A DNA stretch of 64,000 bases from Flavobacterium gilvum (GCF_001761465.1 NZ_CP017479.1:2232001-2296000); one strand, 5' to 3'; numbered from the stretch's first letter, positions 41,692 through 50,496 are shown. The notes: a model not told the origin generated them from the letters alone. Program-made: numbers and translations.

Positions 41692-43155
41692 TTAATTTTT
41701 TGTTTCCAAAATCGTATCGGTATGATAGCCAAAAAGATGTTTTTCCTTAATGATTTCGGGTACTCCTGGAGGTAGCATTTGTTCCCAGCCTGGTTTTCCT
41801 GCACCAATCATTTTTAATACTTCGCGGGAGAATACTTCTAATATTTCGGGGTTGTAGTTTTCAATATCGACCACTTTTCCGTTGAATTTGAAGAATTTAT
41901 ACAATTCTTTCATTCTTGGATGTACTTTCAGATTTTTGGAATTTATGATTTCTCCGTCTTCGCCCAGCATTGGATATAGGAATACTTTCATGTCGCGATA
42001 GAATAGTTTTCCAAAGGCTTCGAGAATTCCACCGCTTAAATGTCGGTAGTATTTCTCGTCAAAAATATCTACTAAGTTGTTAACTCCCATGGCGAGTCCC
42101 ATTCTGGCTTTGGTATAATTGGAGAAATATTCTACCACTTTGTAATATTCTTGAAAATTGGATATCATTACTGTTTGTCCCAGAGAACAAAGTAATTCGG
42201 CACGATCCATAAAATCTCTTTCGTCAATTTCACCATCAGAACGTAAATTGGATAATGTGATTTCAAAAACGACCAAGGTGTTGTCTTTTTCTACTTTGTT
42301 TTCTTCCAAAAACATTTTTAAAGACTCTTTGTACATATCCATATTTACCTTGGTAACCGGGCGGAAACTTCCTCTAAAAGCGAGAATGTTTTTTTTGTAA
42401 AGTACGGCTGCCGGAAGGATGTTTTTGCCTTGAGGATTGAACATCACCGCATCTGTCATTCCGTTTTTAACCAATTGTAAACTCATTAATCGGTTGTCGA
42501 CTTCGGCAAATCTAGGGCCGGAGAAATTGATGGTGTCGATCTCTAGTTGGTCTTTGTCTAGGTGATCATATAAATAACGAAGCAATTTTTTTGGGTCATT
42601 GTATTTATAGAAAGCGCTATAAATTAGGTTTACTCCCAATACTCCTAATGTTTCTTGTTGTAATCTGGAATCGGTTTCTTTGAAACGGATGTGGATTATG
42701 ATTTCGTTGTAATCTTCGGATGGATCGAGTTGGTATCGAATTCCTACCCAGCCATGCCCTTTAAATTGTTTGGCAAAATCTATCGTTGCGACTGTATTGG
42801 CGTAACTAAAAAACATTTTGTTGGGATGTTTTGTTCTGCTCAATCGCTCTTCTATCAATTCGACTTCAAAAGCGAGCATTTTTTTGAGTCGGCTTTCGGT
42901 TACATAACGGCCGTCTGACTCAATTCCATAAACGGCATCACTAAAGTCTTTGTCGTATGCTGACATAGCTTTTGCGATAGTTCCGGATGATCCACCTGAT
43001 CTAAAAAAATGTCTCACTGTTTCTTGACCAGCCCCAATTTCAGCAAAAGTTCCGTAAATATTTTCATTTAAATTAATGCGAAGTGCCTTGTCCTTTAGAG
43101 AAGGAATTTGTTCAATGACTTTGTCTCCTTTTAATTTTATCTTTTTAGGTTCCAT
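41692..43155 (-). CDS. Conserved Bacteroidota protein of unknown role (often labelled NadD-like)
   Basis: 487 residues. Conserved blocks: INLNENIYGTFAEIGAGQET, FFRSGGSSGTIAKAMSAYDK, HPNKMFFSYANTVATIDFAK and GLAMGVNNLVDIFDEKYY. Relatives are sometimes named nicotinate-nucleotide adenylyltransferase, but the required nucleotidyltransferase signature (Gly-x-Phe-x-x-x-His-x-x-His) is absent; the only similar word, RGSFRP, lacks both His residues. It has no signal peptide. Its own promoter lies divergent to the MBL-fold gene. I do not assign a function. Confidence 0.6.
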   Translation of the reverse strand: MEPKKIKLKGDKVIEQIPSLKDKALRINLNENIYGTFAEIGAGQETVRHFFRSGGSSGTIAKAMSAYDKDFSDAVYGIESDGRYVTESRLKKMLAFEVELIEERLSRTKHPNKMFFSYANTVATIDFAKQFKGHGWVGIRYQLDPSEDYNEIIIHIRFKETDSRLQQETLGVLGVNLIYSAFYKYNDPKKLLRYLYDHLDKDQLEIDTINFSGPRFAEVDNRLMSLQLVKNGMTDAVMFNPQGKNILPAAVLYKKNILAFRGSFRPVTKVNMDMYKESLKMFLEENKVEKDNTLVVFEITLSNLRSDGEIDERDFMDRAELLCSLGQTVMISNFQEYYKVVEYFSNYTKARMGLAMGVNNLVDIFDEKYYRHLSGGILEAFGKLFYRDMKVFLYPMLGEDGEIINSKNLKVHPRMKELYKFFKFNGKVVDIENYNPEILEVFSREVLKMIGAGKPGWEQMLPPGVPEIIKEKHLFGYHTDTILETKN

Positions 43156-43186
43156 TTTTTTGGGTTTATATTGGGCGATTATGTTA

Positions 43187-43194
43187 CAAAGTTA
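43187..43194 (-). promoter_or_regulatory. -7 element TAACTTTG for the 487-aa gene
   Basis: It matches TAnnTTTG on the minus strand and lies 31 bp before ATG 43155, divergent from 43230-43237. Confidence 0.65.
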
Positions 43195-43229
43195 ACTATT
43201 TAGGCATTTAATGAAAGAGAAATTAATCC

Positions 43230-43237
43230 TATTTTTG
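43230..43237 (+). promoter_or_regulatory. -7 element TATTTTTG for the MBL-fold gene
   Basis: It matches TAnnTTTG and ends 16 bp before the TTG start at 43254. Confidence 0.65.
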
Positions 43238-43253
43238 TAAAAAAAGAAAGCAA

Positions 43254-44018
43254 TTGAAAGTATATTTTTTAGGTACAGGAACGTCACAGGGAATTCCAAT
43301 TATTGGGAGCGATCATGAAGTATGCAAAAGCATTGATTTTAAGGATAAAAGGCTTCGGGTTTCGGCTTGGATCACTTGGGAAGGTTACTCGTACGTTATC
43401 GATTGCGGACCTGATTTCAGACAGCAAATGCTGGCTTCCAATTGCAGGAAGATAGACGGCATACTTTTTACCCACGAACATGCCGATCATACTGCTGGTT
43501 TGGACGATATTCGTCCTTTCAATTACAGGCAGGGTGATATTCCTATTTATGCACATAAAAGGGTACTTGTCGATATAAAAAAACGATTTGAATACATATT
43601 TGAAACCGAAAATAAATATCCCGGTTCCCCTTCGGTAAAAGCTATTGAGATATTTGACAATGTTCCTTTTTCAGTAGGAAATAAAATGGCTATTCCGATA
43701 ACGGTAATGCACGGGAAACTTCAGGTTTTTGGATTTAGAATAGATGATTTTGCTTATCTGACTGATGTGAAAACAATTGCAGAAAGTGAAATGGAAAAAC
43801 TAAAAGGGCTCAAAGTGTTGGTTGTAAACGCCTTGAGGGAAGAACTTCATGATACTCATTTTAATTTGCAGGAAGCTCTTGATTTTATAGCTTTGCTGAA
43901 GCCTGAGAAAGCTTATCTTACTCATATTAGCCATATGCTCGGTTTTCATGAAGTGGTTCAAAAAAAGCTCCCAGATAATGTTTTTCTGGCCTATGATAAT
44001 TTAGAAATTACACTATAA
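43254..44018 (+). CDS. MBL-fold metallo-hydrolase, PhnP-like
   Basis: 254 residues from TTG 43254 (no ATG fits; promoter just upstream). Metallo-beta-lactamase motifs: GTGTSQGIP near the start, ILFTHEHADHTAGLDD (about 75-90), VMHG, YLTD and a late LTHISH. The strand order and GTSQGIP loop resemble PhnP-type phosphodiesterases, which act on cyclic phosphates; the substrate here is not known. A second gene (166 aa) follows 98 bp downstream. Confidence 0.8.
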   Translation: MKVYFLGTGTSQGIPIIGSDHEVCKSIDFKDKRLRVSAWITWEGYSYVIDCGPDFRQQMLASNCRKIDGILFTHEHADHTAGLDDIRPFNYRQGDIPIYAHKRVLVDIKKRFEYIFETENKYPGSPSVKAIEIFDNVPFSVGNKMAIPITVMHGKLQVFGFRIDDFAYLTDVKTIAESEMEKLKGLKVLVVNALREELHDTHFNLQEALDFIALLKPEKAYLTHISHMLGFHEVVQKKLPDNVFLAYDNLEITL

Positions 44019-44116
44019 TTTTATTTAATAAATGAAATCGCCATGATTCCAAAATAAAAATAATCAGAAAGAATGGCGATACCATGTTCCTTTAAAAATT
44101 CAAATATTATATACGC

Positions 44117-44617
44117 ATGAAAAAATCTTTACTTCTTTACGCCTTAATTCTTTCCTTGGTTTTTAATGTTTACACGTATATGTACTTGAGCAAGGAAGTG
44201 ACTTTTGAACAGGAAAAAAATAAAAAAACAGCAACCAAATTAAGAGACAGTTTACAGTTGGTTACTAATAAACTGTCCGATGCGGATTATTTTTCATTAG
44301 AAAAAAATGAGAATGCTCAAAATTATTTTGTATCGGCCAAGTCTGAAAAAATCAGGAATTATGTGGCTTTGGTTCCTTATGTGACCGAAAAATTAATGGA
44401 TTTGAATGCCAATCCAAAAGGAAATCCTTATACTGGTCAGGTGCAATTGGGCGCGAATAAATTCTCAATCAATAAAGTAAAAGTGTTGAATCACCGTTGG
44501 ATAATTGCTGATTACAGCGACGGAGAATATTGGGGTGAAGTATTGTTGAAATATTTCATCAACGACGATGAAAGCGTTTCTTTTGAAATAATACAGTCTG
44601 TTATTTACCAAAAGTAG
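44117..44617 (+). CDS. Membrane-anchored protein of unknown function, 166 aa
   Basis: N-terminal membrane anchor (LLLYALILSLVFNVYTYMYL, about 5-24), a coiled-coil-like stretch (about 28-65), then a globular C-terminal domain with KVLNHRWIIADYSDGEYWGEVLLKY and FEIIQSVIYQ, likely periplasmic. No catalytic motif is evident; relatives in Bacteroidota are mostly called hypothetical. A weak inverted pair ATCGCCAT/ATGGCGAT (44037-44080) lies between it and the MBL gene. It ends against a pair of identical palindromes. Confidence 0.65.
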   Translation: MKKSLLLYALILSLVFNVYTYMYLSKEVTFEQEKNKKTATKLRDSLQLVTNKLSDADYFSLEKNENAQNYFVSAKSEKIRNYVALVPYVTEKLMDLNANPKGNPYTGQVQLGANKFSINKVKVLNHRWIIADYSDGEYWGEVLLKYFINDDESVSFEIIQSVIYQK

Positions 44618-44699
44618 AGACGTTGCATTGCAACGTCTCATATTTTTTTGTAACGGAAAATTATTCATTGCTGGAGACGTTGCATTGCAACGTCTCTAC
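44614..44699. repeat. Twin perfect palindromes forming a 26-bp inverted repeat
   Basis: Each copy has arms GAGACGTTGCA and its complement around one central T (44617-44639 and 44674-44696). With the outer GTA/TAC the two form a perfect 26-bp inverted repeat with a 34-bp spacer. The sequence is a dispersed palindrome I recognise from other bacterial genomes. It lies between the converging 44117 gene and the esterase gene and can act as a terminator. Confidence 0.75.
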
Positions 44700-44707
44700 G
44701 CGGATAA

Positions 44708-45355
44708 TTAATTCTCAACTAGCCAATTTTTGAAATCATAGAAGTTTTGTGGTGCAACACCGTGCCCAACAGGGTATTCTTTGTAAGTAGTGTTAACCCC
44801 TAATTTTTCTAAAATTCCAGGTGTTTTTCTTGCCCAATCTACAGGGATTACCTGATCGACTGTTCCGTGGGAAGCAAAGATTTTCAGTTTACTTAAGTTG
44901 TTTTTTAAATAATCTTCGGTTACGATTTCCAAATTAAGATATCCGCTCATAGCGACTACTTTATTCACTTTTTCAGGATAAGAAAGCGCGACGGAATAGC
45001 TTAAAATCGACCCTTGGCTGAAACCAATTAAATTTACATCATTGGCGTCTATAGGATAATTGGCGACCAATTCGTCTATGAAATCAGCAATTACATCTCT
45101 CGAAATTCGTGCTTGGTTGTTGTCAGAAAATTTGTTTTGATCGGCATCAAAATTAATGGCATACCAAGCGTAGCTTCCATATTGCAAATCGTAAGGAGCA
45201 CGTGCAGAGATTATATAATACTCACCCGGCAATTCGGATGCAAACGAAAATAAATCGGCTTCGTTACTTCCATAACCGTGAAGTAATAGCAATAATGGAT
45301 TTTTATCGAGAATCACTTTGGGTTCTCTTATTTTATATTCTAATGAAAGATTCAT
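44708..45355 (-). CDS. Alpha/beta-hydrolase, carboxylesterase/phospholipase type
   Basis: 215 residues from ATG 45355 (a longer in-frame start adds 14 atypical residues). Oxyanion loop LLLHGYGSNE (about 24-33), nucleophile Ser in NLIGFSQGS (about 110-118), acid Asp in SHGTVDQVIP, and His in YPVGHGVAP near the C-terminus. It matches the small cytoplasmic YpfH/carboxylesterase family; substrate unknown. It is the last gene of an operon after the dihydroorotase-like and DUF4870-like genes. Confidence 0.83.
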   Translation of the reverse strand: MNLSLEYKIREPKVILDKNPLLLLLHGYGSNEADLFSFASELPGEYYIISARAPYDLQYGSYAWYAINFDADQNKFSDNNQARISRDVIADFIDELVANYPIDANDVNLIGFSQGSILSYSVALSYPEKVNKVVAMSGYLNLEIVTEDYLKNNLSKLKIFASHGTVDQVIPVDWARKTPGILEKLGVNTTYKEYPVGHGVAPQNFYDFKNWLVEN

Positions 45356-45421
45356 AGTAAGTGTTTGGTTTTTTTTAGTATTGACATCTGAAATCAAAAA
45401 TCGTTAATCAGAAATCAAAAA

Positions 45422-45751
45422 TCAGGAGATACTTTTAAGCCATTTTTGGAAATACTCTCCAAGTAGCGGAACCGGTTTTGTTTCTCCTTTTATGGCACTG
45501 AATATTCCGTAAGCCCATAAAATAGAAACGAAAATCCACATAGGGGCAGAAATCATCAGGCTGTCAAAATTGCTAATGATTAATCCCAAAGAAAAAAAAG
45601 TGATTGTAAGTCCGAGTCCTTGACGGATATGAAAAGAAGCGAATTCATTTTTGTCTTCTCCGCTATTCATTGACATGGCTATAAATACGCCAATTCCCAA
45701 AATGTAGCTTGTAATGGCCGCTGTTTTTCCAGCTTCGACTGTGTTGTTCAT
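45422..45751 (-). CDS. DUF4870-like membrane protein
   Basis: 109 residues with three likely membrane helices (AAITSYILGIGVFIAMSM, LTITFFSLGLIIS and APMWIFVSILWAYGIFSAI) and the family motif FASFHIRQGLGL between the first two, resembling Tic20/DUF4870 proteins. Function is unknown. It starts 9 bp after the stop of the dihydroorotase-like gene, and the esterase gene follows. Confidence 0.8.
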   Translation of the reverse strand: MNNTVEAGKTAAITSYILGIGVFIAMSMNSGEDKNEFASFHIRQGLGLTITFFSLGLIISNFDSLMISAPMWIFVSILWAYGIFSAIKGETKPVPLLGEYFQKWLKSIS

Positions 45752-45760
45752 TATTATTTG

Positions 45761-47014
45761 TTATCCTAAGATTAATTTTCCTTGGTTCAAAATTCCATAC
45801 GCTTTCCCTTTTAAGGCAGTGCCCAGAAATGCTGAATTTTTGGATTTTGAAAGAATGTTCTCTTTTGTGAAAATGCTATCACCTTCCGGTGTAAAAAACG
45901 TGATATTTGCAATTTCACCTTCATTGATACTCTGTTGCGGAATGCTGAAAATAGAATTTCCGGCTGTGAATTTTTCAATTATGGTTTCCAATGGAAGAAC
46001 GGTCATCAATGCTCCAAAAGCACTTTCGAGACCAATAGTTCCGTTTTTGGCCAAATCAAATTCCATTTTTTTGTGTTCAATATCAATCGGGTTGTGATCG
46101 GTTGTAATTATATCGATAGTTCCGTCCAAAACTCCTTTAATTAAGGCCTGTCTGTCACTTTCGGTTTTTAATGGAGGAGTTACTTTATATCGAGTATCAA
46201 AAGTTTCCAGTTTTTCATCGGTTAATACCAAATGATGAACGCTAACGCTGCAGGTAACATTTAGACCTTTTGCTTTGGCGTCTTTAATTAATTGAACCGA
46301 TTTTGCTGAAGAAACAGTTGGGATATGCATTTTTCCACCCGTATATTCCAGTAAAAATAGGTTTCGGGCTATTTGTAATTCTTCGGCTAAATCGGGAATT
46401 CCTTTTAGTCCCAATCGCGTAGAAACTATTCCTTCATTGGCAACTCCATTTCCTTTTATTTTGTCATCTTGTGCAAAAGCAATTACCAATCCATCAAAAT
46501 CTTGTACGTATTGCAAGGCTATTTTTAGCAAATTGGCATTGTCCAGACTCTTCGTATAATCTCCGAACGCAACCGCTCCCGAATTTTTCATATCAAATAA
46601 TTCAGCCATGTCTTTGCCTTCGCTTCCTTTGGTCAAAGCGCCAATCGGAAAGAGTTGTGTGGCAAAACCATTGGCTTTGCTTTTTACAAAATTCACCTGC
46701 GACTGATTGTCAATTACCGGAAAAGAATTGGGTTGTAACGCGATGGCCGTAAAACCGCTTTTGGCTGCAACCTCGAGTCCGTTTGTAATAGTTTCCCTGT
46801 CTTCAAAACCAGGTTCACCGAACGAAATGCTGCTGTCAAACCATCCTTGCGATATATGAAGATTATCTAATTTTAATTCTTCGGCATTATCAGTATTTGG
46901 AAGTGCCGTTCCTATTTTCTTAATTAAACCATCAACAATTAAAAGATCTACAGTCTGATTGTGAAAAGGACTTTTTGAATCGATAATTTTGGCACTTCGG
47001 ATGATTATTTTCAT
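45761..47014 (-). CDS. Dihydroorotase paralogue lacking metal ligands (probably inactive as a dihydroorotase)
   Basis: 417 residues from ATG 47014. The amidohydrolase-fold order is kept: a beta-strand start (KIIIRSAKIIDSKS), ISQGWFDSSISFGEPGFED where the usual Asp-x-His-x-His-x-Arg-Glu-Pro motif should be, TGGKMHIPT, VHHLVLTDE and TTDHNPIDIE. The first motif has Ser in place of both metal-binding His residues and Gly for the Arg. Like the catalytically inert dihydroorotase-like subunits of other systems, it may serve as a structural or regulatory partner (inference). It is the first gene of an operon with DUF4870-like and esterase genes. Confidence 0.75.
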   Translation of the reverse strand: MKIIIRSAKIIDSKSPFHNQTVDLLIVDGLIKKIGTALPNTDNAEELKLDNLHISQGWFDSSISFGEPGFEDRETITNGLEVAAKSGFTAIALQPNSFPVIDNQSQVNFVKSKANGFATQLFPIGALTKGSEGKDMAELFDMKNSGAVAFGDYTKSLDNANLLKIALQYVQDFDGLVIAFAQDDKIKGNGVANEGIVSTRLGLKGIPDLAEELQIARNLFLLEYTGGKMHIPTVSSAKSVQLIKDAKAKGLNVTCSVSVHHLVLTDEKLETFDTRYKVTPPLKTESDRQALIKGVLDGTIDIITTDHNPIDIEHKKMEFDLAKNGTIGLESAFGALMTVLPLETIIEKFTAGNSIFSIPQQSINEGEIANITFFTPEGDSIFTKENILSKSKNSAFLGTALKGKAYGILNQGKLILG

Positions 47015-47082
47015 GTGTAGATATTTACTTAATTGAAACAATAAAAATTATGTTTATAACATTCAAACTTAATTTTCTTGAA

Positions 47083-47138
47083 CCATTAAGTTGTTAAGTG
47101 AATAAAGAGAAAACTTAATATTCTTAATAGCTTAATGG
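47083..47138. repeat. Word-repeat inverted element (word TTAAG)
   Basis: Ends CCATTAAG (47083-47090) and CTTAATGG (47131-47138) pair perfectly; TTAAG/CTTAA words recur inside. It lies between same-strand genes, so it is another instance of the element family with a different word. Confidence 0.55.
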
Positions 47139-47147
47139 GAAAAAAAA

Positions 47148-49076
47148 TTATTTCACAAATTTGATAATTGCCATTTCCAATGCTAAAAATAGCAGTGCAA
47201 AGATAATAAACCATTTCCAAATTTGATTGTCGGTTCTGTTGGTTTGTAATGTATCAAAAATGGTCGAAATGGAATCACCTGTTTTATAATCGGATAAGAT
47301 GTTTTCGCTGATTTGATCCAGATTACTTTCTGTTCTTGGGTAATTAAAACTGATGTTTTCTATCGGTTTTTGAGAATCGTATATCGTGTAATTCCCCGCT
47401 TTTTCAGGATAATCATTAAAGAATAGCTGTACTTTGTTGTTGAGCATTTTTTGCACAGGAATAAATTGTTCGTCCTGATTTTTTACTGTCAGGATTTCGT
47501 CTTTGGACAATAAAACTGAAACAAGGTACGAGTTGCTGTTACCAATTGTATTAGAATTAATGCCGTTGTTTTGTCTGCTCAAAGCCATTTTGTAAAACAC
47601 AGGAACAATCAAAGGCGACTGTTGGAAATTAGAGTTCAAAGTGTTTATCGGAGCCGAAAAAATATATACAGATGAAACGGGATTTTGTATTCCTATTAAA
47701 AATGGTGATTGATCCTCAAAATTTAAAACAGCAGGACTTGTTGTTGAAACAGCAAAACTTTTTTTGGTTTTTGGATATTGAAAATTATTAGTTTTGCTTT
47801 CGAAAACACCCGAAAACAAAGGATGATTAAAGTTGATTTTTGTAATGAGCTTTTCATTCGAATCTAATGATTGGAATTGAGTGCTACCAAATTGATTTAA
47901 TAAAGCGTTTAAATTGGAAATCGAAGCGGTTTCCGATGGAATTACAATCAGATTTCCGCCTTTGTTTACAAAAGTTTTTAAAGTGGTTTGCAAGGCTTGC
48001 GGAATTTCATCTAATTCGTTTAATATAATGGCATCTTGCTTGTCAATACTGTTGTAATCCAGAGAGTTGATTGCAAAAGAACTGTAATTGAATTCATCAT
48101 TAGTAAAAATTCGGCTCAGGAAATTGTTTTTTTCGGGTACTCCGATGCTGATGATGTTTGTTTTTTTGATTTTTGAAATACTAAAAAACAGTTTGTTGTC
48201 ATACGCCAAATCATTGTCTTCGATGGAAACATAGCCATGAAAAGCCTGTTTTGGAATGGTGAAATTTGTGGTTTCTTTTTTGTTTTTATAATTAATAATG
48301 GTTTTGGCAATCAGTTTGTTTTGATTGTACAACGCCACAGGAATGGGTTTTAAATCGTCGCTGTAGTTTGTGGTGTTAATGCTTAATTCGTAAAAATCAT
48401 CCAGAGTCTGACGAATAAAAACACTATCGATAGAAACATTGTTTTTTTGTTCGGCTTTTGGGATAATAAAATACGGAACGTTGTCGGTGCCAATGTTTTT
48501 TAATTGATTTTGGGTTATTCCCACAGCATCGGTAATGATAATAATATCTTTTTTGAAAGCCGATTTATGTGCTTTTATTTTAGCAATACTATTATCCAAT
48601 TGAAAGGGAGATGCACTGTATTTCAGGTTTTGCAGTTCACTTCGGATGGTTTTGATGTCGGTGTTCCAATAACTTTCGGTATTGGTTAGCAAAGAAAAAT
48701 TGGCATTTTCCGGAGTTTCTTCCAACAGTTCCTGAATGGCACGTTTTAAGAGTTCTCCTTTTTTTCCTTTGGCCTGCATACTGAAGGAATTGTCGAGAAC
48801 AATATACATTTCGTTGCTCGCGTTTTTACTGTCTTTGGATTCAAAAAAAGGCTGAGCAAAAGCAAGAATAATACAGGCAAGCAAAAGCATTCTGCAAACC
48901 AAAAGCAACCATTTCTTGATTTTGGAACTTTTTCGGGTTTGAATAGAAAGTATTTTCAGGAATCGAACATTGGTAAAATATTCTTTTTTGAATCGTCTTA
49001 ATTGAAACAAATGCACCAAAATTGGAACAATCAGTAGGAATAGAAAGTATATAATTTCGGGTTGTTTAAAGTGCAT
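47148..49076 (-). CDS. BatA-type membrane protein with von Willebrand factor A-like domain
   Basis: 642 residues. The N-terminus is the double-membrane-helix region of the BatA family: IIYFLFLLIVPILVHLFQLRRFKKEYFTN (first helix and Arg-rich link) and WLLLVCRMLLLACIILAFAQPFF. The vWA-like MIDAS strand follows as YIVLDNSFSMQAKG, the usual Asp-x-Ser-x-Ser motif with Asp-Asn-Ser-Phe-Ser. A long periplasmic region and a final helix (WFIIFALLFLALEMAI) close the protein. It may assemble with other Bat/vWA proteins; role unproven. It has its own promoter. Confidence 0.83.
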   Translation of the reverse strand: MHFKQPEIIYFLFLLIVPILVHLFQLRRFKKEYFTNVRFLKILSIQTRKSSKIKKWLLLVCRMLLLACIILAFAQPFFESKDSKNASNEMYIVLDNSFSMQAKGKKGELLKRAIQELLEETPENANFSLLTNTESYWNTDIKTIRSELQNLKYSASPFQLDNSIAKIKAHKSAFKKDIIIITDAVGITQNQLKNIGTDNVPYFIIPKAEQKNNVSIDSVFIRQTLDDFYELSINTTNYSDDLKPIPVALYNQNKLIAKTIINYKNKKETTNFTIPKQAFHGYVSIEDNDLAYDNKLFFSISKIKKTNIISIGVPEKNNFLSRIFTNDEFNYSSFAINSLDYNSIDKQDAIILNELDEIPQALQTTLKTFVNKGGNLIVIPSETASISNLNALLNQFGSTQFQSLDSNEKLITKINFNHPLFSGVFESKTNNFQYPKTKKSFAVSTTSPAVLNFEDQSPFLIGIQNPVSSVYIFSAPINTLNSNFQQSPLIVPVFYKMALSRQNNGINSNTIGNSNSYLVSVLLSKDEILTVKNQDEQFIPVQKMLNNKVQLFFNDYPEKAGNYTIYDSQKPIENISFNYPRTESNLDQISENILSDYKTGDSISTIFDTLQTNRTDNQIWKWFIIFALLFLALEMAIIKFVK

Positions 49077-49137
49077 TCTTAGAATTTGTTTGCTTCAAAA
49101 GTTTATAAAACAATGGAGTTCATTGCATTTTGTGAGT

Positions 49138-49145
49138 CAAAAATA
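49138..49145 (-). promoter_or_regulatory. -7 element TATTTTTG for the BatA-like gene
   Basis: It matches TAnnTTTG on the minus strand, 61 bp upstream of ATG 49076. Confidence 0.55.
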
Positions 49146-49257
49146 CAAATTTGTAGACAGTTTTACTTGATGTTGTCATCTATTTTTTAAAAGAGAAAAT
49201 AAATAGGGTAATTCTGAAAGATAATAAGTATTTTAGCTTTTCTGAAAATTTTAAAAT

Positions 49258-50364
49258 ATGAAAAAAATTTACCTATTTCTTTTATTAATTTCTTCTTCGG
49301 TAGTAATATACGCCCAAAAAAACAAAGTCAATCTTCTCGTTGGAACCTACACCAATTCTTGCAATAGCAGAGGGATTTATGTATATGAATTTGATACTAA
49401 TAATGCTCAAATCAGACTAAAAAAATCGTCTGACAGTATTGTCAGTCCAAGTTATTTAGCGTTGTCCAACGATGAAAAATTTATTTATGCTGTGAATGAA
49501 AACGGTAAACAAAGCACTGTAAGTTCCCTTTCATTTGATGCTGTAAGCGGGAAACCCAGTTTACTAAATAGTGTAAGTTCAAAGGGCGATGATCCTTGTT
49601 ATATTATTAATGATGATTCGAATGTAATAGTTGCTAATTATTCGGGCGGGAATATTTCTGTTTTTGGGAAAAAAGAAGATGGTAGTTTAACTGATGCCAA
49701 ACAGGTTATTCAGCATTACGGGAAAGGTGTGAAAGTTCAACAACAAAAACCACATGTTCACATGGTTTATTTTTCACCTGACAAAAAATACGTTTTGAGC
49801 AATGATTTAGGAACCGATAAAGTGTATGTTTATAATTATAATCCAACGGCAATAGCTGATGTTTTAAGTTTAAAAGACAGTGTTTCTGTAAAAGCGGGAA
49901 GTGGACCAAGACATTTGACTTTTAGCAAAAATGGAAAATTTGTATATCTGTTACAAGAATTAGATGGTTCGTTGACTACATTCAGTTATGCAGACGGGAA
50001 GCTGACCAAAATCAATGAAACCTCGATTTTAGCCAAAGATTATAAAGGAACTTTTAGCTCGGCTGATATTCATATTTCTCCAAATGGCAAGTTTTTGTAT
50101 GCTTCGAATAGGGGAGACGCCAATAATATTACCATTTTTAAAATTTCAGGAAAAGGGAAATTAAGGTCAAAAGGACAAGTGAGTACATTAGGCAAGGGGC
50201 CAAGGAATTTTGTAATTGACCCAACCGGAAAGTTTCTTCTGGTGGCACATCAATATACTAATGATATTGTCATTTTTAAAATAAATAAAAAAAGAGGCAC
50301 ATTGACAGATACCAAGAAAAGAATTGATTTGTGTTCGCCGGTTTGTTTGGTGTTTGCGAAGTAA
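49258..50364 (+). CDS. Secreted lactonase-fold protein (6-phosphogluconolactonase-like beta-propeller)
   Basis: 368 residues: a signal peptide (about 1-20, ending YAQ), then seven blades of the Lactonase family, seen as repeated SPSYLALSNDEKFIYAVNE, HVHMVYFSPDKKYVLSNDLG, GPRHLTFSKNGKFVYLLQEL and NFVIDPTGKFLLVAHQ. Related cytosolic Pgl enzymes hydrolyse 6-phosphogluconolactone; this copy is exported, so the substrate is probably a different sugar lactone. It is a single gene ending at a perfect palindrome. Confidence 0.82.
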   Translation: MKKIYLFLLLISSSVVIYAQKNKVNLLVGTYTNSCNSRGIYVYEFDTNNAQIRLKKSSDSIVSPSYLALSNDEKFIYAVNENGKQSTVSSLSFDAVSGKPSLLNSVSSKGDDPCYIINDDSNVIVANYSGGNISVFGKKEDGSLTDAKQVIQHYGKGVKVQQQKPHVHMVYFSPDKKYVLSNDLGTDKVYVYNYNPTAIADVLSLKDSVSVKAGSGPRHLTFSKNGKFVYLLQELDGSLTTFSYADGKLTKINETSILAKDYKGTFSSADIHISPNGKFLYASNRGDANNITIFKISGKGKLRSKGQVSTLGKGPRNFVIDPTGKFLLVAHQYTNDIVIFKINKKRGTLTDTKKRIDLCSPVCLVFAK

Positions 50365-50418
50365 GTGTTCAGTATTCTGTTTTTTAGTGATCGGTGTGGA
50401 GAAACTCCTTAAAAGCAA

Positions 50419-50446
50419 CCAGCCCGCAGTTTAAACTGCGGGCTGG
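50419..50446. terminator. Perfect 28-bp palindrome, likely terminator
   Basis: Arms CCAGCCCGCAG and complement with a TTTAAA centre, all 28 bases self-complementary. It lies between the converging lactonase-fold and DEAD-box genes. The high GC compared with the flanks suggests a dispersed repeat that also terminates transcription. Confidence 0.7.
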
Positions 50447-50496
50447 CGTATTTATAAAAAATATAACTGAATACTAAAAAACTGAAAACTGCCTAC

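Noticed and set aside
41692..43155. Nicotinate-nucleotide adenylyltransferase (NadD)
   Set aside because: The enzyme family's Gly-x-Phe-x-x-x-His-x-x-His site is absent and the protein is more than twice the usual length.
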